NCBI RefSeq assembly: GCF_030812475.1
Contig: NZ_JAUSSR010000024.1
Span: 1 to 55,140, forward strand
Reading direction: 5' to 3'
Length of the DNA: 55,140 bases
Origin: Pseudomonas lini
GTDB lineage: Bacteria > Pseudomonadota > Gammaproteobacteria > Pseudomonadales > Pseudomonadaceae
Shown: piece after piece, positions 17,780-25,889 of the stretch
Position numbering within the stretch: the stretch's first letter is position 1
Layout of the letters: each line of letters starts with the position of its first letter
The notes under the pieces: model-generated
Databases searched by the model: none
What the model was told of the DNA's origin: nothing
The model's input: only the letters and a program-made list of their open reading frames with translations
Made by a program: the position numbers and the translations under genes

Positions 17780-17876
17780 CCTTTCGCGAGCAAGCCCGCT
17801 CCCACATTTAATCTCGGGTGAACACAAAATTTGTGTTCACTGGAGATCTCATGTGGGAGCGGGCTTGCTCGCGAAG
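17780..17876. repeat. REP pair with a perfect central palindrome
   Basis: Inverted GCGAGCAAGCCCGCTCCCAC-type palindromes enclose a spacer that itself holds a perfect 11-base-arm palindrome at 17818-17840 (GTGAACACAAA, one base, then its complement). It lies between convergent pedR1 and pedS1 and may act as a transcript end for both. Confidence 0.8.
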
Positions 17877-17900
17877 AGGCCCGCACAGACACCACAAGCC

Positions 17901-20534
17901 TCAAGGCCTGCCGAGCAAATGACTCATCGCCGTCTTGAGCTTCATCGGCCGCACCGGCTTGTGCATCAGGGTATGCCCCAGCTCACGGATCTGCTGCTTG
18001 AGTTCATTGCTGTAGTTGGCGGTGATCATCATCGCCGGAATCGCTGAAGCACGCCGGGCGTTGATCCGGGCCACGGCATCGACGCCGTTCTTGTCATCAT
18101 CCAGGTGGTAGTCGGCAATCAGCAAATCCGCTTCGGCGTGATAATTGTCCACCTGCCGCGCCAGATCCTGCTCCGACAGCGCCGTGACCACCAGGCAACC
18201 CCAGCCTTCCAGCAACGTACGCATGCCGGCGCAAATAGCCGCGTCGTTGTCCAGCACCCATACCCGCGCCCCGCGCAAACGCTCCAGCATCGGCTCGCTC
18301 ATCAGCAGGCTCGGCAGCGCCTTCGGGGCCGTGGCGCTCAACGGCACCTCGACCGAGAACATCGAGCCCTTGCCAGGCCACGAACGCACGTGAATGCGGT
18401 GCCCGAGAATCCCGGCAATTTTCTCGACGATCGCCAGCCCCAGCCCCAGACCACGATCCTGGTCGGGTCGCTGCACATCGCCGCGCTTGAACTCCTGGAA
18501 AATCTCCTCCAGGCGGTTTTCGGCAATGCCCATGCCACTGTCCCACACCTGGATCGACAGCCGTTGATGATGACGCCGGCAACCGAGCACCACCCGCCCA
18601 CTGTAGGTGTAGCGAATGGCATTGCTCAGCAGGTTGCGCAGGATCCGCGCCAGCAACTGAATATCGCTGCGCACCAGCGCCGAACACCCGATGAAATGCA
18701 ATTCCAGGCCTTCACTGCGGGCGATCTGGGTGTACTCGGCCGCGAGGTTTTCCAGCAGTTCGCAGAGGGCGAACGGCGCAATGTCGGCCTTGATCACCCC
18801 GGCATCCAGCTTGGAAATGTCCACCAGGGTGCCGAGCAGGTTTTCCACGTCTTCCAGGGAATTGCTGACATTGCGCACCAGCACCGCGTTGGCCACCGGT
18901 TCGCGGCGCTCCAGCAGCGCACTGGTAAACAGCCGAGCGGCATTCAACGGTTGCAACAGGTCGTGGCTGACGGCGGCCAGAAACTTGGTCTTCGACAGGT
19001 TGGCCTGCTCGGCTTCCAGTTTGGCCTCGCGCAGGCGTGACTCCGCCCGCCGACGCTCCTCGATTTCCCGCAGCAACTGATCATTGAGGGTGGTCAATTC
19101 CGCCGTGCGTTCGCGCACCCTCAGCTCCAGATTCTGATAGGCCTGGTGCAAGGCCTCCGCAGTGCGCCGGCGTTCGGTGATGTCGCGGATCAGCACGAAG
19201 ATCCCCACCACTTCGCCGCTGGCCAGGCGATTGGGCACATAGGAGCGCAGCATGTAGCGCTCCTGATTATTGATATTGGTTTCGGCAAATTCGAAGGTCA
19301 CGCTCTCGCCGGCCAGCGCCCGGGCCACATAGGCTTCCAGGCGCTGGTAATGCTGCTCGCTGTGCACTTCGCGCAGGCTCTGACCGAGCATCACGCCCCG
19401 TGGCCAGCAGTACCACTCTTCGTAGACTTTGTTGGTGAACTCGTACACCAGATCGGCATTGAGGTAGGCGATCAACGCGGGCACATGGTCGGTGATCAGG
19501 CGAATCCAGCGCTCGCTTTCGCTGAGGGCTTCGGCATGCTGGTAGCGTTCGGTGATGTCGGTGAAGGTGTTGACGAAGCCACCGGTGGGCAACGGATGGG
19601 TGCGGATTTCCAAGACCCGGCCATCATAGAGGCGCTGCTCGCATTCCTGCACCGGCCGCCCGTTGCCATCACGACTGGCCGGGGTCAGCAGGTTCAGCTC
19701 GCTGTCGGCGATCACCTCGGCGAACGGCCGGTGGGCTGCCACCGGGGCCAGACCGCTCAACTCAAGAAAACGCCGGTTCCACAGCTCCAGGATGCCTTCG
19801 GCGTTGACCATCGCCACTCCTTGGGACAGGTTATCGACCGCCCGTTGCAGCAAATGGGATTTCTGCGCCACGGCTTGTTCGCGGCGCATGGTCTCGCTGA
19901 GTTTGACGTCGGTAATGTCGGTGAACAGGATGACCCGCCCGCCCTCCTGGGTCGGCCGTTCGCTGACTTGCAGCCAACGGCCGTCCTGCAGGCGATAGAG
20001 CAGGTTTTCATCGGCATGGCCCCGGGGCTCTTCAGTGAACAGCCCGGTGGCACTCATCAGCCGCTTGACCTCGGCCAGGCGCATGCCGGCGTTGATCCGC
20101 ACCCGGCTGTTGCCCCAGAACGCCTTGAAGCGACTGTTGAACAGCACGATCCGCTGCTCGGCATCGAACAACACGAAGGCATCGGAAATACTCTCGATGG
20201 CATCGATCAAATGCTGGTGCGCGGTCTCGGCCCGCAGGCGCGCTTCGCTGAGCAAGTGGTTGCCCGACTTGAGTTCGGCCATGGCCTGGTTCAAGGCGTC
20301 GGTGCGCTCGCGCACCTGTTCGGCCAGCACCACCGAATGCTGGAACGCCGCGTACGGGTCGTTGCCGCGGGTGATGCCGGACTCGATCCGTTCGATCAGC
20401 GCACTGTTGATCCGCTGCAACTTGTGGTTGTCATGCTGCAGGCTGGCGATTTGCGCCTGCAGTTCAGCGGCGTCCAGGGGACCGGTCTCGGGCAATGGCA
20501 ACCCCGGTAAAGGTCTGGTTGATGTGCATGCCAT
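17901..20534 (-). CDS. pedS1: cytoplasmic multi-PAS hybrid sensor histidine kinase
   Basis: An 877-residue hybrid kinase without membrane spans. An N-terminal coiled coil (20-105) precedes three PAS domains (about 106-210, 225-330 and 340-455), a coiled coil, HisKA with His524 (AAVSHDLLQPLNAARLF), HATPase_c (NLLSNAIRYT, GLGLGLAIVEKIA) and a C-terminal receiver from about 755 with Asp808 (LLIADYHLDDD) and Lys859. It corresponds to PedS1 of P. putida and resembles ErcS'/NahK of P. aeruginosa. The start overlaps the end of the FIST gene by 71 bases, so the two are a transcriptional pair. It may signal to PedR1 or to a histidine phosphotransfer protein. Confidence 0.9.
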   Translation of the reverse strand: MACTSTRPLPGLPLPETGPLDAAELQAQIASLQHDNHKLQRINSALIERIESGITRGNDPYAAFQHSVVLAEQVRERTDALNQAMAELKSGNHLLSEARLRAETAHQHLIDAIESISDAFVLFDAEQRIVLFNSRFKAFWGNSRVRINAGMRLAEVKRLMSATGLFTEEPRGHADENLLYRLQDGRWLQVSERPTQEGGRVILFTDITDVKLSETMRREQAVAQKSHLLQRAVDNLSQGVAMVNAEGILELWNRRFLELSGLAPVAAHRPFAEVIADSELNLLTPASRDGNGRPVQECEQRLYDGRVLEIRTHPLPTGGFVNTFTDITERYQHAEALSESERWIRLITDHVPALIAYLNADLVYEFTNKVYEEWYCWPRGVMLGQSLREVHSEQHYQRLEAYVARALAGESVTFEFAETNINNQERYMLRSYVPNRLASGEVVGIFVLIRDITERRRTAEALHQAYQNLELRVRERTAELTTLNDQLLREIEERRRAESRLREAKLEAEQANLSKTKFLAAVSHDLLQPLNAARLFTSALLERREPVANAVLVRNVSNSLEDVENLLGTLVDISKLDAGVIKADIAPFALCELLENLAAEYTQIARSEGLELHFIGCSALVRSDIQLLARILRNLLSNAIRYTYSGRVVLGCRRHHQRLSIQVWDSGMGIAENRLEEIFQEFKRGDVQRPDQDRGLGLGLAIVEKIAGILGHRIHVRSWPGKGSMFSVEVPLSATAPKALPSLLMSEPMLERLRGARVWVLDNDAAICAGMRTLLEGWGCLVVTALSEQDLARQVDNYHAEADLLIADYHLDDDKNGVDAVARINARRASAIPAMMITANYSNELKQQIRELGHTLMHKPVRPMKLKTAMSHLLGRP

Positions 20535-21627
20535 TGAACTGTTCTCCGTAGGTGTTGAAACCCATCACCCGCTGGTCACGCAAAAAGCCGCCGATCTGCT
20601 CCAGGTGCCCGCCGTCTTCCAGCTCCAGGCGCCTGAGAAAACAGTCGCAGCCGATGGTCAGCAGCAGGTCGCCTAGACGTTCCTGCAAGCCCTCGAACAG
20701 GTGTTGCAGGTTGGGCAGCATCGGCCCCGGGGTCATCACCGTTAGCACGATGCCATTTTCCACCGCGCAGTAGAAACTCAGGCTCAGGTCCGGATGCACC
20801 TGCTGGATCGCCCGCACGTAATACTGATCGTTGATCCGAACTGCCAACGGGTGCGCGGCGAAGACCCGGTGATCGAGTTCGGCCACCGGGACGCCGATGT
20901 GCCGGGCGTACTCCTCGGCGGCGGGTTCGGCATTGAGCTCGAACACCCGGCGCGAAGCGCTGTCGGCCCCGGTGACCACCAGTTTCTCAGCCCGGGGCAG
21001 GATGTGGTGAGTGGTGAAGACCTCGAAGTCGAGCCAGGTATTGACCAGCACCACCACTGCCGCACCGCTGTGAAACTCACCATTGAAATAAACGTGGGTG
21101 TGGGTCAGGTAGTTGTCGTCGCCGGCCGAGCCGCCGAAATGCGGGATGTCGCCCAAGGCCGCGCTCAAGGCCGCGAGGACCATTTCTTCGCGACTGGACA
21201 GGCCATCGAGCAAAGTCAGGGCAAAGCTGTTGCCCTTGATCGGCGCCACAGTGTTGCTGCGACAGCCACTGACCAGGCGCTCGACCATCTGCTGGGCGTC
21301 GATCAGGCTGAAGCGCTCCATCTCGCAGATCAATTCGGCGTCGATGGAAAAATGGCGATGATCGAAGCCCACCGCGGTCACGCAGTTGCGACCGTAGCCC
21401 AGGGGGGTGATTTCCCCGGCGCTGGTGCAACCCACCAGGCGAATGCCGCCGAAGCTTTGCTCCAGGGCGTGGCCCAGCGCCTGCAAATCGTACTCGGCAG
21501 AGCAGAAGAACAGCACGAAGCCCAGATGGGGATGCAACAACTGCCGCGCCAGCTCCTGGGCCACCTGCCCGGCATCGGTGGCCTGGGACATGGCACTGAC
21601 CACACCTTCATTCTGGACCTGCTGCAT
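20464..21627 (-). CDS. FIST-domain sensory protein (NosP-like)
   Basis: A 387-residue protein with FIST N (GFVLFFCSAEYDLQALGHAL, LVGCTSAGEITPLGY) and FIST C domains (AEEYARHIGVPVAELDHRVFAAHPLAV, LQERLGDLLLTIGCDCFLRR). A good Shine-Dalgarno (GGGAGG) lies before the ATG. It overlaps the kinase gene. In P. aeruginosa the FIST protein NosP is a haem-based nitric oxide sensor encoded next to the kinase NahK and controls its activity; the same gene pairing here suggests this protein controls PedS1. A haem ligand cannot be assigned from sequence alone. It has its own ped dyad motif upstream. Confidence 0.85.
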   Translation of the reverse strand: MQQVQNEGVVSAMSQATDAGQVAQELARQLLHPHLGFVLFFCSAEYDLQALGHALEQSFGGIRLVGCTSAGEITPLGYGRNCVTAVGFDHRHFSIDAELICEMERFSLIDAQQMVERLVSGCRSNTVAPIKGNSFALTLLDGLSSREEMVLAALSAALGDIPHFGGSAGDDNYLTHTHVYFNGEFHSGAAVVVLVNTWLDFEVFTTHHILPRAEKLVVTGADSASRRVFELNAEPAAEEYARHIGVPVAELDHRVFAAHPLAVRINDQYYVRAIQQVHPDLSLSFYCAVENGIVLTVMTPGPMLPNLQHLFEGLQERLGDLLLTIGCDCFLRRLELEDGGHLEQIGGFLRDQRVMGFNTYGEQFNGMHINQTFTGVAIARDRSPGRR

Positions 21628-21691
21628 CGTCGCCTCCCGCAGGTGCGTGTATATGAGGATTGAGTGTACGAAGGCTGCGGGGGGCGACCTA

Positions 21692-21708
21692 TGCTACTTG
21701 GGTAGCGG
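21692..21708. promoter_or_regulatory. ped dyad motif, FIST gene copy
   Basis: TGCTACTTGGGTAGCGG contains a clean GCTAC-N4-GTAGC dyad. It lies 65-81 bases before the FIST gene start. Confidence 0.5.
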
Positions 21709-21760
21709 TCTGGCGGTTCGATGGGATGAGACCGGATCTGCAAAACACTGCAGATCCCCT

Positions 21761-21850
21761 GTAGGAGCTGGCTTGCCAGCGAAGGCGGCTTAACATTCAA
21801 CATCTTCGTTGACTGACACACTGCCTTCGCTGGCAAGCCAGCTCCTACAG
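21761..21850. repeat. REP pair
   Basis: Inverted GTAGGAGCTGGCTTGCCAGC palindromes around a 35-base spacer, between the FIST gene promoter and the end of the porin gene. Confidence 0.85.
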
Positions 21851-21877
21851 GGGATCTGCGTGATGCCAGTTCCTGGG

Positions 21878-23062
21878 TTACCAGGTCAACACCGCTCCCA
21901 CCGCAAAGGTATCGGTGTCTTCGTTCTGGTCACTGGTGTCATGGCCATTGATTTCAAACTGGTTGTACTCGGCCACCAACTTGAGGTTGTCGTTGACGTC
22001 ATGGAACAACGCAACACCGCGGGTCTCATAATCCGCGCCGCTGCCGACCACGCCGTTACCGTCGTCCTCGGTCTTGCCATAGGACAAGGCCAGGCGGTTC
22101 TTGCCCAATTTGTATGAGCCTTGCAGCAGGTAGCCGTCGCTGTCGACATTGCGCAGGGTCGGCTCGCCGGCGTTGTTGGTGAAGAACGGGTTGATGCCCT
22201 TGGCCTGGAAGCCGGACCCGGTCAGCGACAAACCGCCCATTTTCGCCTGAACGCCGTAGCCGACGCCTTTGGAGGTGACCGATTCAACTGTGGAATCGGT
22301 GTTGTCCGAGGTCTGGTAGCTGCCGTTGACCCAGCTGTAGATCTTGGCCCCGGCGAGGTCGAACTGATAGGTGATCTCGCTCTCGGTGCGCGGGTTCTCC
22401 TGGTATGCCTTACCCGTCGGGCTGCTGTCGTTGGTGTCCACCGGGTCCATGATCCCCACCGCCACCCGCAGGCCGTCCATCACCGGCGTGCGGTAGGTGA
22501 TCTGCGAAGTGGGGAACGGATACGGATAACCGGTGCCGATGTTGCCGAACGACACCCCGCCACCGTCCACCAACCCCAGGGTATCGCTGACCTGGCCATA
22601 ACCGGCGAGCAGTTCATCGAGCAGGATGTTGGAACGGGCAAACAGGCCGAAGTCCTTGCCGATCAGCACTTCGCCCCATTGCGGGTTGGCCACCGTGCCA
22701 TAGAACTGCCGCACGTCGATGGCGGTGTCGGTGCCGTTGGTTTCGCTATCGTTGATGGTGACCCAGAACGAAGCACGGGCGCCGAGCTTGAGGTCATCGA
22801 CCTGCTTGCCCATGTTGAAGCCCAGGTAGTTGGGCAAAAAGCCCATCTTGACCCGCGACTGCCGACGGTCGTACTGCTCGCCGGCACGGTCGACATCGCT
22901 ATTGACGTAGAAGGCGTTGACGTAGCCGTCGGTGGAAAACGTGGTCTGGTCCTTGTCGTACAGCATGATCTCGGCCTCGGCCATGGCACTCAAACCGAGG
23001 GTCGACAGGCTGGCGAAAAAGGCAGGCAAGTAACGATGCTTGAAGTTCTTATTGTTGTGCAT
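21878..23062 (-). CDS. outer-membrane porin (Gram-negative porin family)
   Basis: A 394-residue protein with a signal peptide (about 1-30, cut after AMAEA) and a 16-strand-type porin body of alternating beta segments with a terminal aromatic residue (VGAVLTW), the C-terminal signal for outer-membrane assembly. Features such as QSRVKMGFLPNYLG and GEVLIGKDFGLFARSNIL match trimeric general porins. The start at 23062 is chosen for its signal peptide; the frame stays open about 390 bases upstream but that part is non-coding. The cargo is unknown. It follows the ped cluster and could admit its substrates, though nothing in its promoter shows the ped motif. Confidence 0.88.
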   Translation of the reverse strand: MHNNKNFKHRYLPAFFASLSTLGLSAMAEAEIMLYDKDQTTFSTDGYVNAFYVNSDVDRAGEQYDRRQSRVKMGFLPNYLGFNMGKQVDDLKLGARASFWVTINDSETNGTDTAIDVRQFYGTVANPQWGEVLIGKDFGLFARSNILLDELLAGYGQVSDTLGLVDGGGVSFGNIGTGYPYPFPTSQITYRTPVMDGLRVAVGIMDPVDTNDSSPTGKAYQENPRTESEITYQFDLAGAKIYSWVNGSYQTSDNTDSTVESVTSKGVGYGVQAKMGGLSLTGSGFQAKGINPFFTNNAGEPTLRNVDSDGYLLQGSYKLGKNRLALSYGKTEDDGNGVVGSGADYETRGVALFHDVNDNLKLVAEYNQFEINGHDTSDQNEDTDTFAVGAVLTW

Positions 23063-23270
23063 GGAGCGCTCCGCAACGGGGGACTTGATGTCGGAGGCGA
23101 TTATCGAAAGTGGACCGGCGGCGTCATACGCTGCCTTGGCGCTGGTTTGCAGATGCTTTGGAGTGGCGGGTAGAGCACGGCAAATTCGATGTAAGACTGC
23201 CCGCTGGCAAGGTTCGCCACTTAAGACGTACGCCTGTGGAGCCGACTGGCATCCACAGGAACCGGTACCT

Positions 23271-24077
23271 CTAGGCGCTCGCCTTGAACAGCATGTAGGC
23301 GGCGACCACCAGGCAGATGCTGGCGAAGCCGATCTGCAAGAGCCGGGCCGGGACGCGCGCGCAAAGTGTGCGGCCAATGACCATGCCGACGATGCTGGCG
23401 ACGATGAACACCGCACCCGACCCGTCGATGCGCACCCCGGCGTGGAACGCACCGAAGACGCCGATCGCCGAAATCAGGCTGATCACCATCAAGGAAGTGG
23501 CGACGATCCCGCGCATTTGCACGTCGGTCAGTTGCTTGAAGGCCGGTACGATCAGGAAACCGCCGCCCACCCCGAGCAGCCCGGAGACGACCCCGGTCAC
23601 TGCACCGAGTGCCGCCAGGGTCGCGGTGCATTTGGCGGTCCAGGAAAAGCGCCCGGTCTGCTGATCGAGCATGCAGTTCTTCTGGCCCCAGTTGGCGTGG
23701 CCATGGTCGCTCGGCCCTGGCTCCTGGCGCTCACGGCGCAGCATGCGCCAGGCGACCATGACCATCAGCAGGCTGAACAGGATCATCAGGATTTTTTCCG
23801 GCAACCGATGGGCGAAGAAAATGCCCACCGGGGAGAAAATCGCCCCCAGCAAGGCGATCAACAGCGCGGCGCGATAGCGCACCAGACCGTGACGCAAACC
23901 ATCGATGGCACCGACCGCCGCCGCACTGCCCACCGCAAGCAGCGCGACCGGTGCCGCCTGGGTCATGGTCAGCCCCAACCCCAGCACCAGGGCCGGCACC
24001 GCAAGAATCCCGCCACCGGCGCCGGTCAATCCAAGGACCAGCCCCATCACCACGCCCAAAAAACCTGCCAACAGCAT
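23271..24077 (-). CDS. TauE/SafE-family sulfite exporter-type membrane protein
   Basis: A 268-residue inner-membrane protein with eight hydrophobic segments in two repeats, each opening with a glycine-rich motif (GLTGAGGGILAVPAL and GLLGVGGGFLIVPA), typical of TauE/SafE. A hydrophilic loop lies between the halves (about 100-130). The ATG at 24077 starts directly at the first membrane span. It is divergent from a persulfide-dioxygenase-like gene; in Agrobacterium and Xylella such a pair sits in the bigR operon for sulfide detoxification, where the exporter removes sulfite. No bigR or rhodanese gene is visible here. Confidence 0.88.
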   Translation of the reverse strand: MLLAGFLGVVMGLVLGLTGAGGGILAVPALVLGLGLTMTQAAPVALLAVGSAAAVGAIDGLRHGLVRYRAALLIALLGAIFSPVGIFFAHRLPEKILMILFSLLMVMVAWRMLRRERQEPGPSDHGHANWGQKNCMLDQQTGRFSWTAKCTATLAALGAVTGVVSGLLGVGGGFLIVPAFKQLTDVQMRGIVATSLMVISLISAIGVFGAFHAGVRIDGSGAVFIVASIVGMVIGRTLCARVPARLLQIGFASICLVVAAYMLFKASA

Positions 24078-24241
24078 AAAGCACTCATGATCCGCGAAAG
24101 AAAGCCGGGAACGCCCGGTATCGATTGAGTGACAGGATAGAGCCCATGCAGCTTTTTTCATTAACAGAATTAATACGGGGGTGGTCAACCCAGGGAAAAT
24201 GAAACTACCCTCATGGTCTGTCCTCCCAAAAAAAAACCACC

Positions 24242-25105
24242 ATGCCCGCCTTGATTGAAGCCTTCCTCGACCCCGCCTCGTCCACCTACAGCTACGTGAT
24301 TTACGAAGCCGACGGCGGTCAATGCGCAATCGTCGATCCGGTGCTCGACTACGATCCCGCCGCCGGGCGCACCGACACGTCCCAGGCTGACCGGCTCATC
24401 GCCTTCGTCCGCCAGCATCAATTGCAGGTGCAATGGCTGCTGGAAACCCACGCCCACGCCGATCATCTGTCCGCCGCGCCCTATCTGCGCCGGCTACTGG
24501 GCGGCAAGATCGCGATCGGTGAGTCCATCGGCAAGGTTCAGGACGTGTTCAAGACCCTGTTCAATCTGGAAGCCGAATTTGCCGTCGACGGCTCGCAGTT
24601 CGATCACCTGTTCGCACCGGACGAGTCATTCATGATCGGCAACCTCAAGGCCACGGCCCTGCATGTGCCCGGCCACACGCCGGCGGACATGGCCTACCTG
24701 GTCGACGGCCAGCTGATTCTGGTAGGCGACACGCTGTTCATGCCGGACGTCGGCACCGCCCGTTGCGACTTCCCTGGGGGTGATGCCAGCCAGATGTTCA
24801 CATCGATCCGCAAACTGCTGGCCTTCCCCGCCAGCGTCAGTCTTTACGTTTGCCACGATTACCCCACCGCGGGCCGCGAGTCCCGGTGCATGACGACGGT
24901 GGGTGAACAACGCAAAAGCAATATTCATATCCACGACGGCATCGATGAAGCTGCATTCGTGACCATGCGCAACCAGCGCGACGCGGGATTGGGCATGCCG
25001 ACGCTGTTGCTGCCGGCGATCCAGGTGAATGTGCGAGCGGGGAACTTGCCGCCGGCAGAAGACAACGGCATCACCTACCTGAAAATCCCCCTGAACACAC
25101 TCTGA
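24242..25105 (+). CDS. metallo-beta-lactamase-fold persulfide dioxygenase-like protein
   Basis: A 287-residue cytoplasmic protein of the ETHE1/Blh group. It has THAHADHL (metal-binding HxHxD), the GHTPAD His, GDTLFMPDVGTARCDFPGG, which is the typical ETHE1 stretch, and the late CHDYP His. These enzymes oxidise glutathione persulfide to sulfite with an Fe(II) centre. The C-terminal extension after the core resembles Blh. It is divergent from the TauE exporter, whose probable cargo is the sulfite formed. No strong Shine-Dalgarno is seen; an A-rich tract precedes the ATG. The 164-base divergent control region contains ATTAA-N5-TTAAT at 24160-24174, a possible operator. Confidence 0.87.
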   Translation: MPALIEAFLDPASSTYSYVIYEADGGQCAIVDPVLDYDPAAGRTDTSQADRLIAFVRQHQLQVQWLLETHAHADHLSAAPYLRRLLGGKIAIGESIGKVQDVFKTLFNLEAEFAVDGSQFDHLFAPDESFMIGNLKATALHVPGHTPADMAYLVDGQLILVGDTLFMPDVGTARCDFPGGDASQMFTSIRKLLAFPASVSLYVCHDYPTAGRESRCMTTVGEQRKSNIHIHDGIDEAAFVTMRNQRDAGLGMPTLLLPAIQVNVRAGNLPPAEDNGITYLKIPLNTL

Positions 25106-25109
25106 CCCG

Positions 25110-25182
25110 GTGGAGGAGCCGGCTTGCCGGCGAAGGCGTCGTCATGGGCGCTGCAAGGCTTGAGGCCGCCTTCGCTGGCAAG
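25110..25182. repeat. REP pair, one half degenerate
   Basis: A full GGAGCCGGCTTGCCGGCGAAGG palindrome region is followed by a decayed inverted copy (CTTCGCTGGCAAGGGTTG), between the dioxygenase-like gene and bkdR. Confidence 0.65.
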
Positions 25183-25215
25183 GGTTGCGGTCTTGTATGA
25201 ACCGGTGGTTTACAG

Positions 25216-25704
25216 TCAGTTGGCCAGCGTTAACCCATTGGCCGGCAACGGCAGCGCCGTCTTGTAGCGCACCTGCTTGAGCGCAAAGCTCGACCGGATG
25301 TTCGCCACCCCCGGCACCTTGGTCAGAAAATCCATCATGAAGCGCTCAAGCGACTGAATGGTCGGCACCAGCACCCGGATCAAATAGTCCGGGTCGCCGG
25401 CCATCAGGTAGCACTCCATGACTTCGGGGCGATCCGAGATCGCCTCTTCGAAATGCTGCAGGGCCTCCTCCACCTGTTTCTCGAGGCTGACATGAATGAA
25501 CACATTCACGTGCAGCCCCAACAGATCGGCATCCAGCAGGGTGACCTGTTCGCGAATCAGCCCCAGTTCTTCCATCGCCTTGACCCGGTTGAAACAGGGT
25601 GTCGGCGACAGGTTGACCGAGCGTGCGAGGTCGGCGTTGGTGATCCGCGCGTTCTCCTGCAGGCTGTTCAAAATGCCGATATCGGTACGGTCCAGTTTGC
25701 GCAT
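25216..25704 (-). CDS. bkdR: Lrp/AsnC-family activator of the bkd operon
   Basis: A 162-residue Lrp-type regulator. The N-terminal helix-turn-helix (DIGILNSLQENARITNADLARSVNLSPTPCFNRVKAMEE) is followed by an alpha-beta RAM domain for amino-acid binding (VMECYLMAGDPDYLIRVLV). Divergent from bkdA1 across 185 bases, as in P. putida, where BkdR responds to branched-chain amino acids and activates the operon. Confidence 0.93.
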   Translation of the reverse strand: MRKLDRTDIGILNSLQENARITNADLARSVNLSPTPCFNRVKAMEELGLIREQVTLLDADLLGLHVNVFIHVSLEKQVEEALQHFEEAISDRPEVMECYLMAGDPDYLIRVLVPTIQSLERFMMDFLTKVPGVANIRSSFALKQVRYKTALPLPANGLTLAN

Positions 25705-25814
25705 GAGACAAAAACACCTGTGATTTTATGTTTATGAAGAATTTTTATCCTCAAATGACTGCAAGTGCAACGAAAGACAGAGAAATATTCTCCTTGGCCC
25801 GGCCTATGATTGTT

Positions 25815-25835
25815 GTAGGACAAGAATTCTCCTAC
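25815..25835. promoter_or_regulatory. GTAGGA-N9-TCCTAC inverted repeat in the bkdR-bkdA1 region
   Basis: Six-base perfect arms enclose a GAATTC-containing centre, 55-75 bases before bkdA1. It may be part of the BkdR binding region or a promoter-overlapping structure; position is the only support. Confidence 0.35.
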
Positions 25836-25889
25836 AGGGAATGAAGGTCAGCTCACTACAAGAATTTCACAAGATCGAGCGTAGAAGCC

